Part shown: positions 16,836 through 25,239 of the stretch, in pieces
How the letters are laid out: each line of letters starts with the position of its first letter
Numbering within the stretch: position 1 is the first letter of the stretch
Assembly (NCBI RefSeq): GCF_030137545.1
Contig: NZ_JARUVL010000001.1
Span: forward strand, 186,001-250,000
DNA from: Virgibacillus sp. LDC-1
Lineage (GTDB): Bacteria; Bacillota; Bacilli; Bacillales; Amphibacillaceae
Direction: 5' to 3'
Length of the DNA stretch: 64,000 nucleotides
Position numbers and translations under genes: made by a program
Notes under the pieces: model-generated
Seen by the model: only the letters and a program-made list of their open reading frames with translations
Database searches by the model: none
Told to the model about the DNA's origin: nothing

Positions 16836-17686
16836 CGAAGACGGATATTTTTTCACTCATCCAAACGAGATATCGTTCGTTTACAAATACGGAGAAGAAA
16901 GTAGCCGATTATATTTGTGAGCATACGAAGGATGTCATATACATGTCCATCACAGACCTTGCTGAAGCATGCCAAGTTGGTGAATCTAGTGTCTTTCGGT
17001 TTTGTAAATCGATGAATTTTAAAGGCTATCAAGAATTTAAGATTGCCATGGCACATACCATTTCCATGGCAGATGAAACACCACAGCTTACAAGTGAAAT
17101 TACGATGCAGGATACAATTGAGGAGCTTTCTGCCAAAATATTATCTACAACAATCAATGCCCTTACCCAAACACATAATTTAGCAAATGATGCAGACATT
17201 TCGAAAGCAATTGATTGGATGGTTGAAGCAGAGCGTATTCACTTTTTTGGTGTCGGTGCATCACTAATGACCGCGATGGAAGGTAAAAATAAGTTTATGC
17301 GTATTACGAATAAAACGGAATGTTCATTTGACTCTCACCTTCAAGTGATGTCAGCTGTATTAATGTCCAACAAGGATGTTGCAATTTTAATTTCCTATTC
17401 TGGTTCAACAAAGGACACATTAGAAGTAGCAAAGATAGCGAGAGAAAGAGGCGTGAAAGTCATCTCGTTAACAAGGTTTGCTAAATCACCACTAACGAGT
17501 TATTCCGATATTACATTACTTTGCGGTGCAAATGAAGGGCCACTTCAAGGTGGCAGTCTTTCTGCCAAAATATCACAGCTTTACTTGTTAGATGTGCTCT
17601 ACGCAGAGTATTTTAAGCGGACACATGAACAATCTATTCGTAATAAAGAAAGTACGGCAAAATCTGTTATTGAAAAGCTTCTATAA
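16832..17686 (+). CDS. RpiR/MurR-family regulator of the nan operon
   Basis: A 284-residue regulator: N-terminal RpiR helix-turn-helix (residues about 1-77, DLAEACQVGESSVFRFCKSMNFKGYQEFK) and a C-terminal SIS sugar-phosphate isomerase domain (about 125-260, HFFGVGASLMTAMEGKNKF, ISYSGSTKDTLEVAKIARERG). SIS domains in this family sense phosphosugars; ManNAc-6-P or GlcNAc-6-P is the natural candidate. Translationally coupled to nanK by a 4-base overlap and last in the operon, so it is probably autoregulated. Confidence 0.9.
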   Translation: MTKTDIFSLIQTRYRSFTNTEKKVADYICEHTKDVIYMSITDLAEACQVGESSVFRFCKSMNFKGYQEFKIAMAHTISMADETPQLTSEITMQDTIEELSAKILSTTINALTQTHNLANDADISKAIDWMVEAERIHFFGVGASLMTAMEGKNKFMRITNKTECSFDSHLQVMSAVLMSNKDVAILISYSGSTKDTLEVAKIARERGVKVISLTRFAKSPLTSYSDITLLCGANEGPLQGGSLSAKISQLYLLDVLYAEYFKRTHEQSIRNKESTAKSVIEKLL

Positions 17687-17692
17687 CACATA

Positions 17693-17724
17693 CCCTAACC
17701 AATTCCAATGGTTAGGGGTTTTAT
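17693..17724 (+). terminator. Terminator of the nan operon
   Basis: Perfect 9-bp stem CCCTAACCA (17693-17701) / TGGTTAGGG (17709-17717), 7-base loop, then GTTTTATT. Confidence 0.88.
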
Positions 17725-17803
17725 TGCTTTAAAAATGGTAAGAAAGGAATCTTTTTTTTAACTAACATCTTTCTTTTTCATATTATAATAGGATTGGATC
17801 AGC

Positions 17804-17848
17804 AAAAAGGCGGATCAAAAGGAAGTTTTCCTTTGGTCTGCCTTTTTT
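17804..17848 (+). terminator. Leader terminator/attenuator upstream of the PRD-regulator operon
   Basis: A long stem running AAAAAGGCGGA.. / ..TCTGCCTTTTTT with a short GTTT loop ends in T6. It follows a TATAAT box (17784-17789) by only 15 bases and precedes the PRD regulator gene. It is therefore either a second terminator of the nan operon or an attenuator in the PTS operon leader. Confidence 0.6.
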
Positions 17849-17861
17849 AATATATTTTAGT

Positions 17862-17913
17862 TTGCAGGTTAAACTTGCAAGACTTTAACGAATGATTGCA
17901 AATTGTTTTGCAA
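17862..17913. repeat. Cluster of TTGCAA motifs before the PRD regulator
   Basis: TTGCAG (17862) and three self-complementary TTGCAA hexamers (17875, 17896, 17908) occur within 52 bases, the last two forming TTGCAA-n6-TTGCAA. They lie 58-110 bases before the regulator start, a plausible binding region for that regulator. Confidence 0.4.
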
Positions 17914-17970
17914 GAAATTGGTCTTGGTACGTTTTTTTGTAGTTCGTATAATGAAATTGAGGTGGAGGCA

Positions 17971-20043
17971 ATGAATCAACGTGCAAGAGATCTGGTTTTG
18001 CTATTCATGGATAATGATCAATATTTTACCGTAAGCCAGCTTTCAGACCACTTTTCTGTTAGTCAGCGGACAATGTATAACGATTTAATGGAGGTAGATG
18101 AATTTCTAGAAAAGCATCACCTTTCTGCATTAGAGCGTCAAAAAGGGATTGGCGTGAGGCTGAATTTGGAAAATGGCGAGAAGCAAGTAATTAAAGAGTT
18201 TCTTGATCATGAGGATTTTACTTTTCATACTCCAGAAGAACGCAAATATCGAGCACTGCATTATCTATTAATTCAGCATGAGCATGTAACCATTGATCAA
18301 GTGTCAAATTTCCTTAAAGTATCTCGAAATACCGTTATTAATGATATGAAGCTACTGAAAGAGTGGTTGGCTTCGTTTCAATTATCATTAACGTCATATC
18401 CTTATAAAGGATTAAAGGTTGAAGGAACAGAACTTTCTATTCGAAAAGCATTGCTTGCTGTTTATCGTCAAGAGCAAAAGCATCGATTTCAAATTTCGAA
18501 CGAAGAGCGAATAATGTTAAGTGGAATTCTCTCAAAGGAAGAAATTAATCAGCTTGCAAGCATGATAGATGTAGTAGAAAATGAGCTGCAAATTATTCTT
18601 TCTGATCATTCTTATTTTCGCGTAATGCTCCATCTTGGAATGGCAATCGCACGAGTAAAACAGAACTGCACGCTAGAAAAAGGTACAGTAGCGGAAAGTA
18701 TTCAGGAAACACGTGAATACGAAGTGGCCTGTATCGTGAAGAAAGAAATTGACCGTGTGTTTCAGATTGATTTTCCAAAGAATGAAATCGTTTACTTCGC
18801 TGCGCAGTTAGTTAGCAGTAGCTTGCAGGATACGAATCATTTTGGAAATATAAATGATCAATGGCTTCCACTACAAATTGTAACACGTACGTTTATAAAG
18901 GCGCTAGAGAATGTGTTTAATGTCCCTTTACTAGAAGATGCTCAATTATTTAATGGATTGTTAGCGCATCTACGACCTGCTCTATATCGAATCAGAAATG
19001 GTTCAACGATTGATAATCCAGTATTGAGTCAAATTCGTGAGAACTATAGCTTTGTGCATCATAAGGTGATGAAGTCACTTACTGTTATGGAGGCAGAGTT
19101 AAATGTAATTTTTAATGAAGACGAAGCTTCCTTTATAACGATGTATGTAACAGCAGCTTTAGAAAGACAAAAGAAGCAAACAAAAAGAACGCCGATCGCT
19201 ATCATTGTTTGTGATACCGGTACAAGCACTTCACAGATGCTTGCCACACAGCTGAAAAGCTTATTTCATATTCGAGTGCTAGGAGCATTTCCGGCACGAC
19301 AGGCAAGTGAAATCGTGGCAAAGGAATTAGTGGATGTAGTCATTACGACCGTACCTCTGAAAATGGAGAATACGCAAATTCTTAAAGTAAGTCCATTACT
19401 TACCAAAGAAGATATTCAGAAGCTTACATTGCTATTCGACAAGCTAGAGGGTCCTGAATTACTTGTACAGGATATTCTGCATATTATTTATCCGTTTTGT
19501 ACAATTCATGATCCATTGGCGCTTCATGAGCGATTACAGGACTATTTTCAACGTGATGAAAAAGAGACAGCCAAAATAGAGAGGAGAATAAATCCTGTGT
19601 TAATAGAAGTGTTAAATGAGAACTTAATTGAAACACAAGCTTTAATTACAGATAGAGATGAAGCGGTTAGACGAAGTGGTGAATTGCTTTATCAAAATGA
19701 CTTAATCGAGCCTTCGTACATTGACGCGATGGTTGATAATGTCCATGAAAATGGAACATATATCGTCATTGCTCCTGGAATTGCAATGCCACATGCTAGA
19801 CCGGAGTATGGTGCAAAAGATATTGGATTTAGTATCGTGACGTTAAAAGAGCCAATTCGATTTGGACATCGAACCAATGACCCGGTAAAAATCGTGATCG
19901 GTTTTTGTGCCATTGATCATGAAACCCATTTAACTGCGTTATCTGAACTAGTTGGTGTATTAAATCAAGAAGAAAAGCTAGAGGCGATATTACAGGCAAC
20001 AACACCTCAACAATTAATGAAAATATTTAAAGGGGAGGAATAA
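17971..20043 (+). CDS. PRD-domain regulator with fused EIIB and EIIA (MtlR/LicR-like)
   Basis: A 690-residue phosphotransferase-controlled activator. Domains in order: DeoR/Mga-like helix-turn-helix (about 1-65, HFSVSQRTMYND), second HTH (about 100-130, LKVSRNTVINDMKLL), PRD1 and PRD2 (about 180-400), a GatB-like EIIB domain with Cys414 in IIVCDTGTSTSQ, and a fructose/mannitol-type EIIA domain with His608 in AMPHARPE. ATG 17971 has GGTGGAGG 2-9 bases upstream; the frame reaches back to 17896 without a site. It directly precedes PTS IIB and IIC genes and no separate IIA gene exists. The fused EIIA may phosphorylate IIB as well as sense flux (inference). Confidence 0.9.
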   Translation: MNQRARDLVLLFMDNDQYFTVSQLSDHFSVSQRTMYNDLMEVDEFLEKHHLSALERQKGIGVRLNLENGEKQVIKEFLDHEDFTFHTPEERKYRALHYLLIQHEHVTIDQVSNFLKVSRNTVINDMKLLKEWLASFQLSLTSYPYKGLKVEGTELSIRKALLAVYRQEQKHRFQISNEERIMLSGILSKEEINQLASMIDVVENELQIILSDHSYFRVMLHLGMAIARVKQNCTLEKGTVAESIQETREYEVACIVKKEIDRVFQIDFPKNEIVYFAAQLVSSSLQDTNHFGNINDQWLPLQIVTRTFIKALENVFNVPLLEDAQLFNGLLAHLRPALYRIRNGSTIDNPVLSQIRENYSFVHHKVMKSLTVMEAELNVIFNEDEASFITMYVTAALERQKKQTKRTPIAIIVCDTGTSTSQMLATQLKSLFHIRVLGAFPARQASEIVAKELVDVVITTVPLKMENTQILKVSPLLTKEDIQKLTLLFDKLEGPELLVQDILHIIYPFCTIHDPLALHERLQDYFQRDEKETAKIERRINPVLIEVLNENLIETQALITDRDEAVRRSGELLYQNDLIEPSYIDAMVDNVHENGTYIVIAPGIAMPHARPEYGAKDIGFSIVTLKEPIRFGHRTNDPVKIVIGFCAIDHETHLTALSELVGVLNQEEKLEAILQATTPQQLMKIFKGEE

Positions 20044-20045
20044 TA

Positions 20046-20318
20046 ATGTTATCTATTGTAACGGTTTGTGGAGCTGGTGTGGGAAGTAGTATGATGCTCC
20101 GTCTTTATGCACAACAAGTATTAACAGAAGAAGGGATTTCAGCAACAGTGGATGCATCCGACATTGGTTCGGTCCGCGCAGATGATTATGACGTAGTTAT
20201 TACAACTTCTGATTTTGCTGATATTCTCCGTAATTCGCGAGCAAAGGTGTTGCGAATTGATAATATGATGGACAAAGAGCTATTGCGATCCGAGCTTTTA
20301 AAAGCAATAAACGAATAA
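20046..20318 (+). CDS. PTS EIIB, ascorbate/lactose-type (UlaB-like)
   Basis: A 90-residue PTS IIB protein; Cys8 in TVCGAGVGSSMMLR is the phosphorylated residue followed by the P-loop. Rest of fold: VDASDIGSVRADDYDVVITTSDF. It starts 2 bases after the regulator stop. Pairs with the UlaA-like IIC downstream. Confidence 0.9.
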   Translation: MLSIVTVCGAGVGSSMMLRLYAQQVLTEEGISATVDASDIGSVRADDYDVVITTSDFADILRNSRAKVLRIDNMMDKELLRSELLKAINE

Positions 20319-20493
20319 ATAGAAGTGTAAATGGGAGTTTTTGTTCGGAAGTCATATATGACCAGCAAAAGCTTCCAAAATAAAATAAATAGAAGACGTA
20401 TGTCAGTTATCTTAGATAGTTCTAATATGTGAAAAATGTTCAAAAATATTTCGTTATTAAATACCATTAAATCTATTAAAGGAGCGAGCACAC

Positions 20494-21771
20494 ATGGACT
20501 TTATCATGTATCTTATTGATAACATATTTAGCCAGGCTGTATTTGTAATTGGTATTGTCGTCATTATTGGTTTATTGGTTCAGAAAAAGGGCTTTGATTC
20601 GATTGTATCTAGTACCATTAAAACAATGATTGGTTTTTTACTTATTAATACAGGTGCACAGTCGTTAGGGATTTCCTTACTGCCGTTGCAGCCAATGCTT
20701 AGTAAAGTATTTCGTTTAGAAGCCGAAATTCCTACGCTTGCAGAGGCGCAAATGGAGAGCTTTGTTCAAATTGGAACAGAAATGGCACTTATTTTTGCTT
20801 TAGGATTTATTATTCATATTTTATTTGCGCGAATAACACCATTTAAATACGTACATCTTTCTGCACATGTATCTTTCTTCTATGCTGGTTTAATTGCAGC
20901 GTTATTAAAATTTGGTACGAATATGGGATTTGTTCCACTTGTTTTAACAGGGTCTCTAATTCTCGGTTTTTATTTAACCTTTACATGTGCTTATGTGGCA
21001 CCGTTAATGAAAAATGTAAAAGGTGGAGAAGGATTTACGCTTGGCCATTCAAGCTCTAGTGGTGTTTGGATTGCTGCTAAGCTTGGCGGACTTTTTGGAA
21101 ATAAAAAGCGTGATTTAGAGGATATTAAAATTCCTAAAAGCTTAAACTTCTTACGTGAAATGACTATTGCGTTGACGGTAATTATGTTTTTAATGTTCTT
21201 AATTGTATCGATTATATCTGGTCCAAGTTGGATTATGGAAAATATTAGTGATGGAAGAGATATAATCTCATTCTCACTTTTAAATGGTTTACAGTTCGGT
21301 TTATGGATTACGGTTATTTTAGCTGGTGTGCGGATGCTTCTAGCAGAAATAATTCCTGCTTTCCATGGCATTGCGGATAAGATCATTCCGAATGCAAAGC
21401 CAGGATTAGATGTTCCGTTGTTATTTCCAAATTATCCAACATCGGTTATTGTCGGTTTTCTCACTAGCTTAGTTGCTGGATTTGTAGGTATGGTTTTTCT
21501 AGCAATGATTGATTATCCAATTGCTGTATTCCCAGCATTAATTCCTACCTTCTTTACTGGTGCGGTAACTGCAATTTTTGGGAATTCTACTGGTGGGATT
21601 CGTGGAGCATTGATTGGTTCCTTTACAAACGGATTGATCTTAATAATAGGACAGGCATTATTGCTCCCTCATATTGGTTCATATGCATCAATTATGCGGA
21701 TTTTAAGTGAAACAGACTATGCTTTATATGGTCCATTGTTAGGAATGTTTCTTAAGCTGATAGGAGGGTAA
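20494..21771 (+). CDS. PTS EIIC, ascorbate-type (UlaA/SgaT-like)
   Basis: A 425-residue membrane permease of the ascorbate-specific PTS IIC family, with about 11 helices. Family features are the early NTGAQSLG, the GLIAALLKFGTNMGFVPLVLTG region, TLGHSSSSGVWIAAKLGGLFGNK, and FFTGAVTAIFGNSTGGIRGALIGSF. A 175-base non-coding gap separates it from IIB; it contains no recognisable gene. Substrate may be ascorbate or another sugar acid. The downstream TrpA-like gene, not the usual UlaD/E/F enzymes, argues for a different sugar (inference). Confidence 0.88.
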   Translation: MDFIMYLIDNIFSQAVFVIGIVVIIGLLVQKKGFDSIVSSTIKTMIGFLLINTGAQSLGISLLPLQPMLSKVFRLEAEIPTLAEAQMESFVQIGTEMALIFALGFIIHILFARITPFKYVHLSAHVSFFYAGLIAALLKFGTNMGFVPLVLTGSLILGFYLTFTCAYVAPLMKNVKGGEGFTLGHSSSSGVWIAAKLGGLFGNKKRDLEDIKIPKSLNFLREMTIALTVIMFLMFLIVSIISGPSWIMENISDGRDIISFSLLNGLQFGLWITVILAGVRMLLAEIIPAFHGIADKIIPNAKPGLDVPLLFPNYPTSVIVGFLTSLVAGFVGMVFLAMIDYPIAVFPALIPTFFTGAVTAIFGNSTGGIRGALIGSFTNGLILIIGQALLLPHIGSYASIMRILSETDYALYGPLLGMFLKLIGG

Positions 21772-21773
21772 TC

Positions 21774-22469
21774 ATGAAAAAGCTTGCACTTTATCTACCA
21801 TGCTGCTATCCAAATGAAGCTCGTTTTTTTGAGATTTTAACTCTGATGGATCAATATCAGGTTGACGTACTTGAATTAGGGGTTCCTGTTAAGGATGCGC
21901 ACATGGATGGAGCAGTCATCCAAGAAAGTCATAAGCAGGTGCTTTCACAAGGCTTTAATGAGGAATATTTTGTTGAAATCCTTCAGCGAATCAAAGAAGC
22001 ATTTTCCTTTCAGATTGTATTAATGACGTATAAAGAGGGATTGGAAAGCTATCGCTTACTCCATGAAAAGCAGCATTTATTTGATGGGTTACTTTGTGTT
22101 GATCAAGCACTAACGGTGGAAGATTTTCCAGCACCAATTCAATTGTATAATGAAGAAACATCTGAGGATGAAATGGTCAAGCAATTGGAAAACAATCGGC
22201 TGTTTGCATATTGTATGAGTGGGATCGGAAAAACAGGTAGCTTTGAAAAGGTTCCCACAAATTATATCGATACAATAAAGCGAATTCGTAATTATAGCAG
22301 CATTCCTGTTTATGTAGGGTTTGGAATAAAAGAAAGAGAAGATGTCTCCCTTGTGTATCAAAATGGAGCAGATGGAGCGATTATTGGTTCTCATTTTGTA
22401 AAAAAGGTAAGAGACTGCACATTACAAGAAATCGGTGCGTATATAAAAGAACTGAAGAGCATATCATAA
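21774..22469 (+). CDS. TrpA-like TIM-barrel lyase in a PTS operon
   Basis: A 231-residue protein of the tryptophan synthase alpha fold. VLELGVPVKDAHMDGAVIQ places Glu34 and Asp45 exactly 11 residues apart, like the TrpA catalytic Glu49 and Asp60. The loop-6 region reads MSGIGKTGSF (TrpA: SGVTGA-type), and the phosphate site is VGFGIKEREDV plus GADGAIIGS. No trpB or other trp gene is near; the gene starts 2 bases after PTS IIC, ahead of a terminator. TrpA performs a retro-aldol cleavage yielding glyceraldehyde-3-phosphate. I infer a phosphosugar lyase/aldolase acting on the PTS product. It is shorter than normal TrpA (about 265). Confidence 0.78.
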   Translation: MKKLALYLPCCYPNEARFFEILTLMDQYQVDVLELGVPVKDAHMDGAVIQESHKQVLSQGFNEEYFVEILQRIKEAFSFQIVLMTYKEGLESYRLLHEKQHLFDGLLCVDQALTVEDFPAPIQLYNEETSEDEMVKQLENNRLFAYCMSGIGKTGSFEKVPTNYIDTIKRIRNYSSIPVYVGFGIKEREDVSLVYQNGADGAIIGSHFVKKVRDCTLQEIGAYIKELKSIS

Positions 22470-22494
22470 GGGACGCTTTTGCGTCTCTTTTTTT
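22470..22494 (+). terminator. Terminator of the PTS/TrpA-like operon
   Basis: Stem GGGACGC (22470-22476) / GCGTCTC (22481-22487), TTTT loop, followed by a T7 tract. Confidence 0.88.
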
Positions 22495-22621
22495 CATTCT
22501 TCCTTTCATTTTTAATCCCGCGTATAAATTGGAGTAAACCCCATTGAAAGTCTTTATCTACCATATATTTTCTTTCATTTGCTATGATGGTGGAAGAAGA
22601 TATATTTAAGGAGCACCAACT

Positions 22622-23689
22622 ATGAATAATTCAGAACTATTTAACGAAGCAAAGCAATTTTTAGAGCAATATTATATGGAAACCAATAAATCTAAAGCAC
22701 TACTTAATGAGCGCCTCTCTACAGTAAAAGCTATGATTGCGAAGGAAGGCTCTTATGAGCATACAATAGACGAATTAACCTATGGTGCACGGGTAGCATG
22801 GCGAAATTCTAATCGTTGTATCGGACGATTGTTTTGGGACCGGTTGGAAGTAGTAGATGCACGTCATGTCACGTCAAGTGAAGAAGTATTTCCATATTTA
22901 GTTCAGCATATTGAAAAGGCGACGAATGCTGGAAAGATTAAACCGATGATTACTGTGTTTCCACCAGCAAGTCATAATAAGCGATTGAAAATATGGAACC
23001 ATCAATTATTGCGCTATGCAGGCTATGAAACCGAAAATGAGATTATCGGTGATCCCGACTCGATTCCCTTTACGAAAATGTGTGAACAGCTTGGCTGGCA
23101 AGGAAAGCGCAGTTATTTTGATTTATTACCCCTTGTTATTCAATGGAATGATGAAACACCAGTTTATGTTGAAATTCCGAAAGAAATTATAATGGAAGTG
23201 CCGATCGAACATCAAGAATATAACCTGTTTGGCGATCTCGAAGTAAAGTGGTATGCGGTGCCAATTATTTCGGATATGCGACTTGAAATAGGCGGGTTAC
23301 AATATACTGCAGCTCCATTCAATGGCTGGTATATGGGAACAGAAATCGGTGCTAGAAATCTAGCAGATGAAAAACGATATCATTTATTGCCGCTAATAGC
23401 CGATCAAATGGGTCTCAATCGCAATAAAGCTCGAAGCCTATGGAAGGATCGAGCATTGGTAGAGCTTAATGCCGCTGTATTAGATTCTTTTCAGAAGCAT
23501 GGTGTAACCGTTGTTGATCATCATACTGCAGCAAAGCAATTTAGCGTATTTGAACGAAAAGAGCAGGAAGCAGGACGAGAACTAACAGGAAAATGGTCAT
23601 GGCTTGTTCCGCCACTTTCTCCAGCAACGACGCATATGTTTCATCGTCCATACAGTAATACGATTAAAAAACCGAATTATTTTAAGTAA
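22622..23689 (+). CDS. nos: Nitric oxide synthase oxygenase
   Basis: A 355-residue bacterial NOS oxygenase domain, making NO from arginine via hydroxyarginine with a borrowed reductase. Cys66 in WRNSNRCIGR is the haem thiolate; the arginine-binding Glu lies in WYMGTEIGARNLAD; SWLVPPLSPATTHMFHRPY near the C terminus is the pterin-side segment. Standalone oxygenase without fused reductase, as in Bacillus. Own promoter region (extended -10 TGCTATGAT near 22580) and AGGAGC ribosome site. Likely role is NO-mediated oxidative-stress protection, known for Bacillus NOS. Confidence 0.95.
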   Translation: MNNSELFNEAKQFLEQYYMETNKSKALLNERLSTVKAMIAKEGSYEHTIDELTYGARVAWRNSNRCIGRLFWDRLEVVDARHVTSSEEVFPYLVQHIEKATNAGKIKPMITVFPPASHNKRLKIWNHQLLRYAGYETENEIIGDPDSIPFTKMCEQLGWQGKRSYFDLLPLVIQWNDETPVYVEIPKEIIMEVPIEHQEYNLFGDLEVKWYAVPIISDMRLEIGGLQYTAAPFNGWYMGTEIGARNLADEKRYHLLPLIADQMGLNRNKARSLWKDRALVELNAAVLDSFQKHGVTVVDHHTAAKQFSVFERKEQEAGRELTGKWSWLVPPLSPATTHMFHRPYSNTIKKPNYFK

Positions 23690-23836
23690 CTTGGAAATCC
23701 TGGGAAAAACGCATGCCTACTGCGAAAAGGGAATAATTTTCTGCCGCGTTCTTTGCCAGTACTATTTCATACCAATAAGTCTTGAAACAAGAGCAATGGA
23801 GAGAAAATTACACCACCACATATTACAAAGAATCGA

Positions 23837-24187
23837 TTAGTTTCGTAAAATCTTCTCCATTGCTTTTCCTTTTGCTAACTCATCAATAAGCTTATCCAAA
23901 TAGCGGATTTCTTGCATCGTTGGTTCTTCAATATTCTCCACTCGAACACCACAGATTACCCCTTTGATTAAAGCGCGCGAAGGATTTAGATTAGGAGCTT
24001 CCGCAAAGAAAGTCTCAAAATCTGTCTGTTTTTCCAATTGTGCTTCTAACGCTTTCTGGCTATAGCCTGTTAACCAGCCGATGATTTCATCTACTTCTGT
24101 TTTTGTACGGCCTTTTCGCTCTGCCTTCGTGACATAATGGGGATAGACACTTGCGAAAGGCATTGTATATATCCGATGTTTAGTCAT
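23837..24187 (-). CDS. DUF2200 family protein
   Basis: A 116-residue cytoplasmic protein beginning [29 protein letters not shown], with [33 protein letters not shown] near the C terminus; both segments are typical of DUF2200. Function unknown. Monocistronic, convergent with nos; the 147 bases between them hold nothing recognisable. Confidence 0.8.
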   Translation of the reverse strand: MTKHRIYTMPFASVYPHYVTKAERKGRTKTEVDEIIGWLTGYSQKALEAQLEKQTDFETFFAEAPNLNPSRALIKGVICGVRVENIEEPTMQEIRYLDKLIDELAKGKAMEKILRN

Positions 24188-24366
24188 GATACACCCTCCT
24201 TCATCCGTTTTTCTGGAAATATCGTACCAGTAATTAATAATTTATGATTATTCATATAAATAATGATAGTTCAGAAGCTATTTAGAAAAACTGTTAAATT
24301 TAGGTTCATTATACACGACAGTATGTCGATATAAAAGAAGAATACAACATAATGGAGGTACACAAG

Positions 24367-25221
24367 ATGACGATGGAAACGCAGGAACAGCATTCGCTTT
24401 TAGAAGCATTTGTGAAAGTCGCACCATTTCTTCAAACATTAGTTAATGATGATATTACGGTTGGAATTTATGACACGGAGAAGCTAGTAATCAACTTTCC
24501 CGCTAAAAGCTTTTCCTTAAATGTGAATCCGGGAGATCCTTTAATGGAAGGAGATATCGTGACAGCTGCTATAAGAAATAATGAGAACATGGCAGCAGCA
24601 GTTCCGCCGGAGCTTTTTGGTGTACATCTTATTGCTCGTGCTATTCCATTACATGACGAAGCTGGTAATGTGATTGGTGGAGTTGGAATTGGAAGCAGTA
24701 TTGAACATGCACAAAGACTATCTGATATTTCATCAAATCTATCAACTGTCATGGAAGATGTGACGAAAACAATTATTGAAATGTCACAATCCATTACAGA
24801 GCTTGCTGAAAATATGACGATTGTTTCGAATCAAGCTGAAGAAGTTACTACGAGTGCAGGAACAATTGAAGAGGTTTCGAATGTTGTAAAAGAAATTGCA
24901 GATCAGAGTAATTTACTTGGACTGAATGCAGCAATCGAATCAGCACGAGCTGGGGAACACGGAAGAGGTTTTTCCATCGTTGCGGATGAAATTCGAAAAA
25001 TGGCGGTTAACTCAAAGCAGCAAGTTACCGAGATTCAGGCAATTACAAAGAAAATAAAAAGTGATATTAGTGACTTAAACAAACATACAAGAGAAGTGAA
25101 CACGGAATCTGACAGTCAATCTGCTGCAATTGAACAACTATCGGCAACCATGGAAGAAATAAATGCAAATGTACATACGCTAGCAAGCTTGGCAAAGCAA
25201 AATGTTCAAATCGACAACTAA
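24367..25221 (+). CDS. yfmS: Soluble chemotaxis receptor (YfmS-like)
   Basis: A 284-residue MCP-type signalling protein with no membrane helix. The N-terminal sensor (about 1-115; [51 protein letters not shown]) resembles a PAS/cache-like ligand domain; the C-terminal coiled coil has the conserved kinase-contact hairpin [38 protein letters not shown] 24367 follows GGAGGT. Same size and neighbour as B. subtilis YfmS, which lies beside the aldehyde dehydrogenase gene yfmT; only 18 bases separate the pair here. Suggests sensing of an aromatic aldehyde or its by-product (inference). Confidence 0.88.
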   Translation: MTMETQEQHSLLEAFVKVAPFLQTLVNDDITVGIYDTEKLVINFPAKSFSLNVNPGDPLMEGDIVTAAIRNNENMAAAVPPELFGVHLIARAIPLHDEAGNVIGGVGIGSSIEHAQRLSDISSNLSTVMEDVTKTIIEMSQSITELAENMTIVSNQAEEVTTSAGTIEEVSNVVKEIADQSNLLGLNAAIESARAGEHGRGFSIVADEIRKMAVNSKQQVTEIQAITKKIKSDISDLNKHTREVNTESDSQSAAIEQLSATMEEINANVHTLASLAKQNVQIDN

Positions 25222-25239
25222 ACTTCGGAGGGATTACAA

